A DNA stretch of 64,000 bases from Hydractinia symbiolongicarpus (taxonomy: Eukaryota > Cnidaria > Hydrozoa > Anthoathecata > Hydractiniidae), in contig NC_079886.1 in the NCBI RefSeq assembly GCF_029227915.1, forward strand, positions 27,568,501 through 27,632,500. Direction: 5' to 3'. The notes beneath the pieces were generated by a model that saw only the letters and a list, made by a program, of their open reading frames with translations, did not search any database and was not told where the DNA came from. Made by a program: the position numbers and the translations under genes. Position 1 is the stretch's first letter. Each line of letters opens with the position of its first letter. This document shows, piece by piece, positions 23,000-35,300 of this stretch.

Positions 23000-25900
23000 A
23001 AACTACAAGTCTCATGCGTTTTAGTGGTAAAAATATAATTTAAAGAATCGTTCGGGAAATGAGTTTACTCCCTGCGTACTTTCTTTGTATACTTTTGACT
23101 TTACGGGCCGGTTCCGGGATTTAGGGGAAACGCGCGTTTTCGTTTGCCGGAGATTAAACTCCTTTTATTCTACGTCTCATCAAAAATGAAATCATTTTTG
23201 AAAACTACAAGTCTCATGCGTTTTAGTGGTGAAAAAATAATTTAAAAAATCATTCGGAAAATGAGTTTACTCCCTGGGTACTTTCTTTGTATACGTTCGA
23301 CTATACGGGCCGAGTCCGGGATATACGGGAAAACGCGGGTTTTTGTTTGCCGGCGATTAAACTCCTTTTAATCAGCGTCTCATCAAAAAAGAAATCAGTT
23401 TTGAAAACTACAAGTCTCATGCGTTTTAGTGGTGAAAAAATAATTTAAAGAATCGTTCAGGAAATGAGTTTACTCCCTGGGTACTTTCTTTGTATACTTT
23501 TGAGTATACGGGCTGAGTCCGGGATTTACGGGAAAACGCGGGTTTTCGTTTGCCGGTGATTAAACTCCTCTTATTCAGCGTCTCATCAAAAACGAAATCA
23601 TTTTTGAAAACTACAAGTATCATGCGTCTTAGTGGTGAAAAAATAATTTAAAAAATCGTTCGGGAAATGAGTTTACTCCCTGGGTACTTTCTTTGTATAC
23701 CTTCGACTATACGTGCCAAGCCCGGGATTTACGGGAAATCGCGGGTTTTCGTTTGCCGGCGATTAAACGTCTTTTATTCAGCGTCTCATCAAAAATGAAA
23801 TCATTTTTGAAAACTACAAGTCTCATGCGTTTTAGTGGTGAAAATATAATTTAAAGAATCGTTCGGGAAATGAGTTTACTCCCTGCGTACTTTCTTTGTA
23901 TACTTTTGACTATACGGGCCGGTTCTGGGATTTAGGGGAAATCGCAGGTTTTCGTTTGCCGGAGTTTAAACTCCTTTTATTCAGCGTCTCATTAAAAATG
24001 AAATCATTTTTGAAAACTACAAGTCTCATGCGTTTTAGTGTTGAAAAAATAATTTAAAGAATGCTTCGGGAAATGAGTTTACTCCCTGGGTAATTTCTTT
24101 GCATACATTCGACTATACGGGCCAGGCCCGGGATTTACGGGAAATCGCGGGTTTTCGTTTGCCGCCGATTAAACTTCTTTTATTCAGAGTCTCATCAAAA
24201 ATGAAATAATTTTTGAAAACTACAAGTCTCATGCGTTTTAGTGGTGAAAATATAATTTATAGAATCGTTTGGGAAATGAGTTTTCTCCCTGCGTACTTTC
24301 TTTGTATACTTTTGACTATACGGGCCGGTTCTGGGATTAGGGGAAATCGCAGGTTTTCGTTTGCCGGAGATTAAACTCCTTTTATTCAGCGTCTCATTAA
24401 AAATGAAATCATTTTTGAAAACTACAAGTCTCATGCGTTATAGTGTTGAAAAAATAATTTAAAGAATGCTTCGGGAAATGAGTTTACTCCCTGGGTAATT
24501 TCTTTGCATACATTCGACTATACGGGCCAAGCCCGGGATTTACGGGAAATCGCGGGTTTTCGTTTGCCGGCGATTAAACTTCTTTTATTCAGCGTCTTAT
24601 GAAAAATGAAATCATTTTTGAAAACTACAAGTCTCATACGTTTTAGTGGTGAAAATATAATTTATAGAATCGTTCGGGAAATGATTTTACTCCCTGCGTA
24701 CTTTCTTTGTATACTTTTGACTATACGGGCCGGGTCCGGGATTTACGGGAAATCGCGTGTTTTCGTTTGCCGGCGATTAAACTCCTTTTATTCAGCGTCT
24801 CATCAAAAATGAAATCATTTTTGAAAACTACAAGTCTCATACGTTTTAGTGGTGACAAATAATTTAAAGAATCGTTCGGGAAATGAGTTTACTCCCTGGG
24901 TACTTTCTTTGTATACATTCGACTATACGGGCCAAGCCCGGGATTTACGGGAAATCGCGGGTTTTCGTTTGCCGGCGATTAAACTTCTTTTATTCAGCGT
25001 CTCATCAAAAATGAAATCATTTTTGAAAACTACAAGTCTCATGCGTTTTAGTGGTAAAAATATAATTTAAAGAATCGTTCGGGAAATGAGTTTACTCCCT
25101 GCGTACTTTCTTTGTATACTTTTGACTTTACGGGCCGGTTCCGGGATTTAGGGGAAACGCGCGTTTTCGTTTGCCGGAGATTAAACTCCTTTTATTCTAC
25201 GTCTCATCAAAAATGAAATCATTTTTGAAAACTACAAGTCTCATGCGTTTTAGTGGTGAAAAAATAATTTAAAAAATCATTCGGAAAATGAGTTTACTCC
25301 CTGGGTACTTTCTTTGTATACGTTCGACTATACGGGCCGAGTCCGGGATATACGGGAAAGCGCGGGTTTTTGTTTGCCGGCGATTAAACTCCTTTTAATC
25401 AGCGTCTCATCAAAAAAGAAATCAGTTTTGAAAACTACAAGTCTCATGCGTTTTAGTGGTGAAAAAATAATTTAAAGAATCGTTCGGGAAATGAGTTTAC
25501 TCCCTGGGTACTTTCTTTGTATACTTTTGAGTATACGGGCTGAGTCCGGGATTTACGGGAAAACGCGGGTTTTCGTTTGCCGGTGATTAAACTCCTCTTA
25601 TTCAGCGTCTCATCAAAAACGAAATCATTTTTGAAAACTACAAGTCTCATGCGTCTTAGTGGTGAAAAAATAATTTAAAAAATCGTTCGGGAAATGAGTT
25701 TACTCCCTGGGTACTTTCTTTGTATACCTTCGACTATACGGGCCAAGCCCGGGATTTACGGGAAATCGCGGGTTTTCGTTTGCCGGCGATTAAACGTCTT
25801 TTATTCAGCGTCTCATCAAAAATGATATCATTTTTGAAAACTACAAGTCTCATGCGTTTTAGTGGTGAAAATATAATTTAAAGAATCGTTCGGGAAATGA

Positions 25901-28900
25901 GTTTACTCCCTGCGTACTTTCTTTGTATACTTTTGACTATACGGGCCGGTTCTGGGATTTAGGGGAAATCGCAGGTTTTCGTTTGCCGGAGATTAAACTC
26001 CTTTTATTCAGCGTCTCATTAAAAATGAAATCATTTTTGAAAACTACAAGTCTCATGCGTTTTAGTGTTGAAAAAATAATTTGAAGAATGCTTCGGGAAA
26101 TGAGTTTACTCCCTGGGTAATTTCTTTGCATACATTCGACTATACGGGCCAAGCCCGGGATTTACGGGAAATCGCGGGTTTTCGTTTGCCGCCGATTAAA
26201 CTTCTTTTATTCAGAGTCTCATCAAAAATGAAATCATTTTTGAAAACTACAAGTCTCATGCGTTTTAGTGGTGAAAATATAATTTATAGAATCGTTTGGG
26301 AAATGAGTTTTCTCCCTGCGTACTTTCTTTGTATACTTTTGACTATACGGGCCGGTTCCGGGATTTACGGGAAATCGCGGGTTTTCGTTTGCCGGCGATT
26401 AAACTCCTTTTATTCAGCGTCTCATCAAAAACGAAATTATTTTTGAAAACTACAAGTCTCATGCGTTTTAGTGGTGAGAAATAATTTAAAGAATCGTTCG
26501 GGAAATGAGTTTACTCCCAGTTTACTTTCTTTGTATACATTCGACTATACGGCCAAGCCCGGGATTTACGGGAAATCGCGGGTTTTCGTTTGCTGGCGAT
26601 TAAACTTCTTTTATTCAGCGTCTTATCAAAAACGAAATTATTTTTGAAAACTACAAGTCTCATGCGATTTAGTGGTGGAAAATAATTTAAAGAATCGTTC
26701 GGGAAATGAGTTTACTCCCAGTTTAGTTTCTTTGTATACATTCGACTATACGGCCAAGCCCGGGATTTACGAGAAATCGCGTGTTTTCGTTTGCCGGCGA
26801 TTAAACTCCATTTATTCAGCGTCTCATCAAAAATGAAATCATTTTTGAAAACTACAAGTCTCATGCGTTTTAGTGGTGACAAATAATTTAAAGAATCGTT
26901 CGGGAAATGAGTTTACTCCCTGGGTACTTTCTTTGTATACATTCGACTATACGGGCCAAGCCCGGGATTTACGGGAAATCGCGGGTTTTCGTTTGCCGGC
27001 GATTAAACTTCTTTTATTCAGCGTCTCATCAAAAATGAAATCATTTTTGAAAACTACAAGTCTCATGCGTTTTAGTGGTAAAAATATAATTTAAAGAATC
27101 GTTCGGGAAATGAGTTTACTCCCTGCGTACTTTCTTTGTATACTTTTGACTTTACGGGCCGGTTCCGGGATTTAGGGGAAACGCGCGTTTTCGTTTGCCG
27201 GAGATTAAACTCCTTTTATTCTACGTCTCATCAAAAATGAAATCATTTTTGAAAACTACAAGTCTCATGCGTTTTAGTGGTGAAAAAATAATTTAAAAAA
27301 TCATTCGGAAAATGAGTTTACTCCCTGGGTACTTTCTTTGTATACGTTCGACTATACGGGCCGAGTCCGGGATATACGGGAAAACGCGGGTTTTTGTTTG
27401 CCGGCGATTAAACTCCTTTTAATCAGCGTCTCATCAAAAAAGAAATCAGTTTTGAAAACTACAAGTCTCATGCGTTTTAGTGGTGAAAAAATAATTTAAA
27501 GAATCGTTCAGGAAATGAGTTTACTCCCTGGGTACTTTCTTTGTATACTTTTGAGTATACGGGCTGAGTCCGGGATTTACGGGAAAACGCGGGTTTTCGT
27601 TTGCCGGTGATTAAACTCCTCTTATTCAGCGTCTCATCAAAAACGAAATCATTTTTGAAAACTACAAGTATCATGCGTCTTAGTGGTGAAAAAATAATTT
27701 AAAAAATCGTTCGGGAAATGAGTTTACTCCCTGGGTACTTTCTTTGTATACCTTCGACTATACGTGCCAAGCCCGGGATTTACGGGAAATCGCGGGTTTT
27801 CGTTTGCCGGCGATTAAACGTCTTTTATTCAGCGTCTCATCAAAAATGAAATCATTTTTGAAAACTACAAGTCTCATGCGTTTTAGTGGTGAAAATATAA
27901 TTTAAAGAATCGTTCGGGAAATGAGTTTACTCCCTGCGTACTTTCTTTGTATACTTTTGACTATACGGGCCGGTTCTGGGATTTAGGGGAAATCGCAGGT
28001 TTTCGTTTGCCGGAGTTTAAACTCCTTTTATTCAGCGTCTCATTAAAAATGAAATCATTTTTGAAAACTACAAGTCTCATGCGTTTTAGTGTTGAAAAAA
28101 TAATTTAAAGAATGCTTCGGGAAATGAGTTTACTCCCTGGGTAATTTCTTTGCATACATTCGACTATACGGGCCAGGCCCGGGATTTACGGGAAATCGCG
28201 GGTTTTCGTTTGCCGCCGATTAAACTTCTTTTATTCAGAGTCTCATCAAAAATGAAATAATTTTTGAAAACTACAAGTCTCATGCGTTTTAGTGGTGAAA
28301 ATATAATTTATAGAATCGTTTGGGAAATGAGTTTTCTCCCTGCGTACTTTCTTTGTATACTTTTGACTATACGGGCCGGTTCTGGGATTAGGGGAAATCG
28401 CAGGTTTTCGTTTGCCGGAGATTAAACTCCTTTTATTCAGCGTCTCATTAAAAATGAAATCATTTTTGAAAACTACAAGTCTCATGCGTTATAGTGTTGA
28501 AAAAATAATTTAAAGAATGCTTCGGGAAATGAGTTTACTCCCTGGGTAATTTCTTTGCATACATTCGACTATACGGGCCAAGCCCGGGATTTACGGGAAA
28601 TCGCGGGTTTTCGTTTGCCGGCGATTAAACTTCTTTTATTCAGCGTCTTATGAAAAATGAAATCATTTTTGAAAACTACAAGTCTCATACGTTTTAGTGG
28701 TGAAAATATAATTTATAGAATCGTTCGGGAAATGATTTTACTCCCTGCGTACTTTCTTTGTATACTTTTGACTATACGGGCCGGGTCCGGGATTTACGGG
28801 AAATCGCGTGTTTTCGTTTGCCGGCGATTAAACTCCTTTTATTCAGCGTCTCATCAAAAATGAAATCATTTTTGAAAACTACAAGTCTCATACGTTTTAG

Positions 28901-30816
28901 TGGTGACAAATAATTTAAAGAATCGTTCGGGAAATGAGTTTACTCCCTGGGTACTTTCTTTGTATACATTCGACTATACGGGCCAAGCCCGGGATTTACG
29001 GGAAATCGCGGGTTTTCGTTTGCCGGCGATTAAACTTCTTTTATTCAGCGTCTCATCAAAAATGAAATCATTTTTGAAAACTACAAGTCTCATGCGTTTT
29101 AGTGGTAAAAATATAATTTAAAGAATCGTTCGGGAAATGAGTTTACTCCCTGCGTACTTTCTTTGTATACTTTTGACTTTACGGGCCGGTTCCGGGATTT
29201 AGGGGAAACGCGCGTTTTCGTTTGCCGGAGATTAAACTCCTTTTATTCTACGTCTCATCAAAAATGAAATCATTTTTGAAAACTACAAGTCTCATGCGTT
29301 TTAGTGGTGAAAAAATAATTTAAAAAATCATTCGGAAAATGAGTTTACTCCCTGGGTACTTTCTTTGTATACGTTCGACTATACGGGCCGAGTCCGGGAT
29401 ATACGGGAAAGCGCGGGTTTTTGTTTGCCGGCGATTAAACTCCTTTTAATCAGCGTCTCATCAAAAAAGAAATCAGTTTTGAAAACTACAAGTCTCATGC
29501 GTTTTAGTGGTGAAAAAATAATTTAAAGAATCGTTCGGGAAATGAGTTTACTCCCTGGGTACTTTCTTTGTATACTTTTGAGTATACGGGCTGAGTCCGG
29601 GATTTACGGGAAAACGCGGGTTTTCGTTTGCCGGTGATTAAACTCCTCTTATTCAGCGTCTCATCAAAAACGAAATCATTTTTGAAAACTACAAGTCTCA
29701 TGCGTCTTAGTGGTGAAAAAATAATTTAAAAAATCGTTCGGGAAATGAGTTTACTCCCTGGGTACTTTCTTTGTATACCTTCGACTATACGGGCCAAGCC
29801 CGGGATTTACGGGAAATCGCGGGTTTTCGTTTGCCGGCGATTAAACGTCTTTTATTCAGCGTCTCATCAAAAATGATATCATTTTTGAAAACTACAAGTC
29901 TCATGCGTTTTAGTGGTGAAAATATAATTTAAAGAATCGTTCGGGAAATGAGTTTACTCCCTGCGTACTTTCTTTGTATACTTTTGACTATACGGGCCGG
30001 TTCTGGGATTTAGGGGAAATCGCAGGTTTTCGTTTGCCGGAGATTAAACTCCTTTTATTCAGCGTCTCATTAAAAATGAAATCATTTTTGAAAACTACAA
30101 GTCTCATGCGTTTTAGTGTTGAAAAAATAATTTGAAGAATGCTTCGGGAAATGAGTTTACTCCCTGGGTAATTTCTTTGCATACATTCGACTATACGGGC
30201 CAAGCCCGGGATTTACGGGAAATCGCGGGTTTTCGTTTGCCGCCGATTAAACTTCTTTTATTCAGAGTCTCATCAAAAATGAAATCATTTTTGAAAACTA
30301 CAAGTCTCATGCGTTTTAGTGGTGAAAATATAATTTATAGAATCGTTTGGGAAATGAGTTTTCTCCCTGCGTACTTTCTTTGTATACTTTTGACTATACG
30401 GGCCGGTTCCGGGATTTACGGGAAATCGCGGGTTTTCGTTTGCCGGCGATTAAACTCCTTTTATTCAGCGTCTCATCAAAAACGAAATTATTTTTGAAAA
30501 CTACAAGTCTCATGCGTTTTAGTGGTGAGAAATAATTTAAAGAATCGTTCGGGAAATGAGTTTACTCCCAGTTTACTTTCTTTGTATACATTCGACTATA
30601 CGGCCAAGCCCGGGATTTACGGGAAATCGCGGGTTTTCGTTTGCTGGCGATTAAACTTCTTTTATTCAGCGTCTTATCAAAAACGAAATTATTTTTGAAA
30701 ACTACAAGTCTCATGCGATTTAGTGGTGGAAAATAATTTAAAGAATCGTTCGGGAAATGAGTTTACTCCCAGTTTAGTTTCTTTGTATACATTCGACTAT
30801 ACGGCCAAGCCCGGGA

Positions 30817-32314
30817 TTTACGGGAAATCGCGGGTTTTCGTTTGCCGGCGATTAAACTTCTTTTATTCAGAGTCTTATCAAAAACGAAATTATTTTTGAA
30901 AACTACAAGTCTCATGCGTTTTAGTGGTGAAAATATAATTTATAGAATCGTTCTGAAAATGAGCTTACTCCCTGCGTACTTTCTTTGTATACTTTTGACT
31001 ATACGGGCCGGGTCCGGGATTTACGGGAAATCGCGGGTTTTCGTTTGCCGGCGATTAAACTTCTTTTATTCAGCGTCTAATCAAAAACGAAATTATTTTT
31101 GAAAACTACAAGTCTCATGCGTCTTAGTGGTGAAAAAATAATTTAAAAAATCGTTCGGGAAATGAGTTTACTCCCTGGGTACTTTCTTTGTATACCTTCG
31201 ACTATACGGCCCAAGCCCGGGATTTACGGGAAATCGCGGGTTTTCGTTTGCCGGCGATTAAACGTCTTTTATTCAGCGTCTCATCAAAAATGAAATCATT
31301 TTTGAAAACTACAAGTCTCATGCGTTTTAGTGGTGAAAATATAATTTAAAGAATCGTTCGGGAAATGAGTTTACTCCCTGCGTACTTTCTTTTTATACTT
31401 TTGACTATACGGGCCGGTTCTGGGATTTAGGGGAAATCGCAGGTTTTCGTTTGCCGGAGATTAAACTCCTTTTATTCAGCGTCTCATTAAAAATGAAATC
31501 ATTTTTGAAAACTACAAGTCTCATGCGTTTTAGTGTTGAAAAAATAATTTAAAAAATGCTTCGGGAAATGAGTTTACTCCCTGGGTAATTTCTTTGCATA
31601 CATTCGACTATACGGGCCAAGCCCGGGATTTACGGGAAATCGCGGGTTTTCGTTTGCCGCCGATTAAACTTCTTTTATTCAGAGTCTCATCAAAAATGAA
31701 ATTATTTTTGAAAACTACAAGTCTCATGCGTTTTAGTGGTGAGAAATAATTTAAAGAATCGTTCGGGAAATGAGTTTACTTCCAGTTTACTTTCTTTGTA
31801 TACATTCGACTATACGGCCAAGCCCGGGATTTACGGGAAATAGCGGGTTTTCGTTTGCCGGCGATTAAACTTCTTTTATTCAGCGTCGTATCAAAAACGA
31901 AATTATTTTTGAAAACTACAAGTCTCATGCGTTTTAGTGGTGGAAAATAATTTAAAGAATCGTTCGGGAAATGAGTTTACTCCCAGTTTAGTTTCTTTGT
32001 ATACATTCGACTATACGGCCAAGCCCGGGATTTACGGGAAATCGCGGGTTTTCGTTTGCCGGCGATTAAACTTCTTTTATTCAGCGTCTTATCAAAAACG
32101 AAATTATTTTTGAAAACTACAAGTCTCATGCGTTTTAGTGGTGAAAATATAATTTATAGAATCGTTCTGGAAATGAGTTTACTCCCTGCGTACTTTCTTT
32201 GTATACTTTTGACTATACGGGCCGGGTCCGGGATTTACGGGAAATCGCGGGTTTTCGTTTGCCGGCGATTAAACTTCTTTTATTCAGCGTCTTATCAAAA
32301 ACGATTTTATTTTT
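30817..32314 (+). repeat. Satellite monomers, partial copies with 1618- and 1821-bp offsets
   Basis: Segments here reappear downstream with different spacings: 30842-31102 matches 32460-32720 (offset 1618), and 32056-32316 matches 33877-34137 (offset 1821, one monomer more). The stretch looks like an older, rearranged copy of part of the 2832-bp unit. Diagnostic variants are TATACGGCCAAGCCC (two bases shorter than the usual core) and CAAAAACGAAATTATTTTTG. Confidence 0.8.
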
Positions 32315-35300
32315 GAAAACTACAAGTCTCATGCGTTTTAGTGGTGGAAAATAATTTAAAGAATCGTTCGGGAAATGAGTTTACTCCCAGTTTAGTTTCT
32401 TTGTATACATTCGACTATACGGCCAAGCCCGGGATTTACGGGAAATCGCGGGTTTTCGTTTGCCGGCGATTAAACTTCTTTTATTCAGAGTCTTATCAAA
32501 AACGAAATTATTTTTGAAAACTACAAGTCTCATGCGTTTTAGTGGTGAAAATATAATTTATAGAATCGTTCTGAAAATGAGTTTACTCCCTGCGTACTTT
32601 CTTTGTATACTTTTGACTATACGGGCCGGGTCCGGGATTTACGGGAAATCGCGAGTTTTCGTTTGCCGGCGATTAAACTTCTTTTATTCAGCGTCTTATC
32701 AAAAACGAAATTATTTTTGAAAACTACAAGTCTCATGCGTCTTAGTGGTGAAAAAATAATTTAAAAAATCGTTCGGGAAATGAGTTTACTCCCTGGGTAC
32801 TTTCTTTGTATACCTTCGACTATACGGGCCAAGCCCGGGATTTACGGGAAATCGCGGGTTTTCGTTTGCCGGCGATTAAACGTCTTTTATTCAGCGTCTC
32901 ATCAAAAATGAAATCATTTTTGAAAACTACAAGTCTCATGCGTTTTAGTGGTGAAAATATAATTTAAAGAATCGTTCGGGAAATGAGTTTACTCCCTGCG
33001 TACTTTCTTTTTATACTTTTGACTATACGGGCCGGTTCTGGGATTTAGGGGAAATCGCAGGTTTTCGTTTGCCGAAGATTAAACTCCTTTTATTCAGCGT
33101 CTCATTAAAAATGAAATCATTTTTGAAAACTACAAGTCTCATGCGTTTTAGTGTTGAAAAAATAATTTAAAAAATGCTTCGGGAAATGAGTTTACTCCCT
33201 GGGTAATTTCTTTGCATACATTCGACTATACGGGCCAAGCCCGGGATTTACGGGAAATCGCGGGTTTTCGTTTGCCGCCGATTAAACTTCTTTTATTCAG
33301 AGTCTCATCAAAAATGAAATCATTTTTGAAAACTACAAGTCTCATGCGTTTTAGTGGTGAAAATATAATTTATAGAATCGTTCGGAAAATGAGTTTACTC
33401 CCTGCGTACTTTCTTTGTATACTTTTGACTATACGGGCCGGGTCCGGGATTTACGGGAAATCGCGGGTTTTCGTTTGCCGGCGATTAAACTCCTTTTATT
33501 CAGCGTCTCATCAAAAACGAAATTATTTTTGAAAACTACAAGTCTCATGCGTTTTAGTGGTGAGAAATAATTTAAAGAATCGTTCGGGAAATGAGTTTAC
33601 TTCCAGTTTACTTTCTTTGTATACATTCGACTATACGGCCAAGCCCGGGATTTACGGGAAATCGCGGGTTTTCGTTTGCCGGCGATTAAACTTCTTTTAT
33701 TCAGCGTCGTATCAAAAACGAAATTATTTTTGAAAACTACAAGTCTCATGCGTTTTAGTGGTGGAAAATAATTTAAAGAATCGTTCGGGAAATGAGTTTA
33801 CTCCCAGTTTAGTTTCTTTGTATACATTCGACTATACGGCCAAGCCCGAGATTTACGGGAAATCGCGGGTTTTCGTTTGCCGGCGATTAAACTTCTTTTA
33901 TTCAGCGTCTTATCAAAAACGAAATTATTTTTGAAAACTACAAGTCTCATGCGTTTTAGTGGTGAAAATATAATTTATAGAATCGTTCTGGAAATGAGTT
34001 TACTCCCTGCGTACTTTCTTTGTATACTTTTGACTATACGGGCCGGGTCCGGGATTTACGGGAAATCGCGTGTTTTCGTTTGCCGGCGATTAAACTTCTT
34101 TTATTCAGCGTCTTATCAAAAACGATTTTATTTTTGAAAACTACAAGTCTCATGCGTTTTAGTGGTGAAAATATAATTTATAGAATCGTTCTGGAAATGA
34201 GTTTACTCCCAGTTTAGTTTCTTTGTATACATTCGACTATACGGCCAAGCCCGTGATTTACGGGAAATCGCGGGTTTTCGTTTGCCGGCGATTAAACTTC
34301 TTTTATTCAGCGTCCTATCAAAAACGAAATTATTTTTGAAAACTACAAGTCTCATGCGTTTTAGTAGTGAAAAATAATTTAAAGAATCGTTCGGGAAATG
34401 AGTTTACTCCCTGCGTACTTTCTTTGTATACTTTTGACTATACGGGCCAAGTCTGGGATTTACGGGAAATCGCAGGTTTTCGTTTGCCGGAGATTAAACT
34501 CCTTTTATTCAGCGTCTCATCAAGAATGAAATCGTTTTTGAAAACTACAAGTCTTACGCGTTTTAGTAGTAAAAAATTAATTGAAAAAATCGTTCGGGAA
34601 ATGAGTTTACTCCCAGTTTACTTTCTTTGTATACATTCGACTATACGGCCAAGCCCGGGATTTACGGGAAATCGTGGGTTTTCGTTTGCCGGCGATTAAA
34701 CTTCTTTTATTCAGCGTCTCATCAAAAACGAAATTATTTTTGAAAACTACAAGTCTCATGCGTTTTAGTGGTGAAAAATAATTTAAAGAATCGTTCGGGA
34801 AATGAGTTTACTCCCTGCGTACTTTCTTTGTATACTTTTGACTATACGGGCCGAGTCTGGGATTTAGGGGAAATCGCGGGTTTTTGTTTGCCGGAGATTA
34901 AACTCCTTTTATTCAGCGTCTCATCAAGAATGAAATCGTTTTTGAAAACAACAAGTCTTATGCGTTTTAGTGGTAAAAAATTAATTTAAAAAATCGTTCG
35001 GGAAATGAGTTTACTCCCAGTTTACCTTCTTTCTATACATTCGACTATACGGGTCATGCCGGGGATTTACGGGAACTCCCGGTTTTTCGTTTGCCGGCGA
35101 TTAAACTCCTTTTATTCAGCGTCTCATCAAAAATGAAATCATTTTTGAAAACTACAAGTCTCATGCGTTTTAGTGGTGGAAAATAATTTAAAGAATCGTT
35201 CGGGAAATGAGTTTACTCCCAGTTTAGTTTCTTTGTATACATTCGACTATACGGCCAAGCCCGGGATTTACGGGAAATTGCGGGTTTTCGTTTGCCGGCG

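Larger units (their letters stand above)
22843..23045 (+). repeat. Representative 203-bp satellite monomer
   Basis: This copy is close to the common form and is given as a reference unit. Counted by hand it is 203 bp, with 39% G+C and 13 CpG. In order it has: AATCGTTCGGGAAATGAG; a pyrimidine stretch ending in GTATAC; TTCG-ACTATA-CGGG at 22891-22904; the hairpin CGGGC-CAA-GCCCG at 22901-22913; a second GC-rich part ending in TTTGCCGGCG; a T-rich stretch; a dyad with 10-bp arms at 22978-22987 and 22990-22999; a second copy of GTCTCAT; and an A-rich end. GC is concentrated in a core of about 60 bp and the rest is AT-rich with A and T tracts. Where the unit is taken to start is arbitrary. Confidence 0.95.
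22715..30816 (+). repeat. Nested HOR: 4051-bp tandem pair built from 2026-bp sub-units
   Basis: Copy 1 is about 22715-26765 and copy 2 about 26766-30816. Rare variants recur at exactly 4051: AAACTCCATTTATTC (near 22752 and 26803), CAAGTATCATGCG (near 23614 and 27665), GGGCCAGGCCCGGG (near 24119 and 28170), AATGATATCATTTTTG (near 25823 and 29874) and TAATTTGAAGAATGC (near 26077 and 30128). I found no difference between the copies at any place compared. Inside each copy the two halves match at 2024-2027 bp (22822 with 24849, 23426 with 25453) but differ by diagnostic changes such as GAAAACGCGGG against GAAAGCGCGGG. Three levels are therefore visible: 203 bp, 10 monomers and 20 monomers. Monomers here also alternate strictly between TTCG and TTTG cores over 22.8-26.4 kb. 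Confidence 0.93.
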
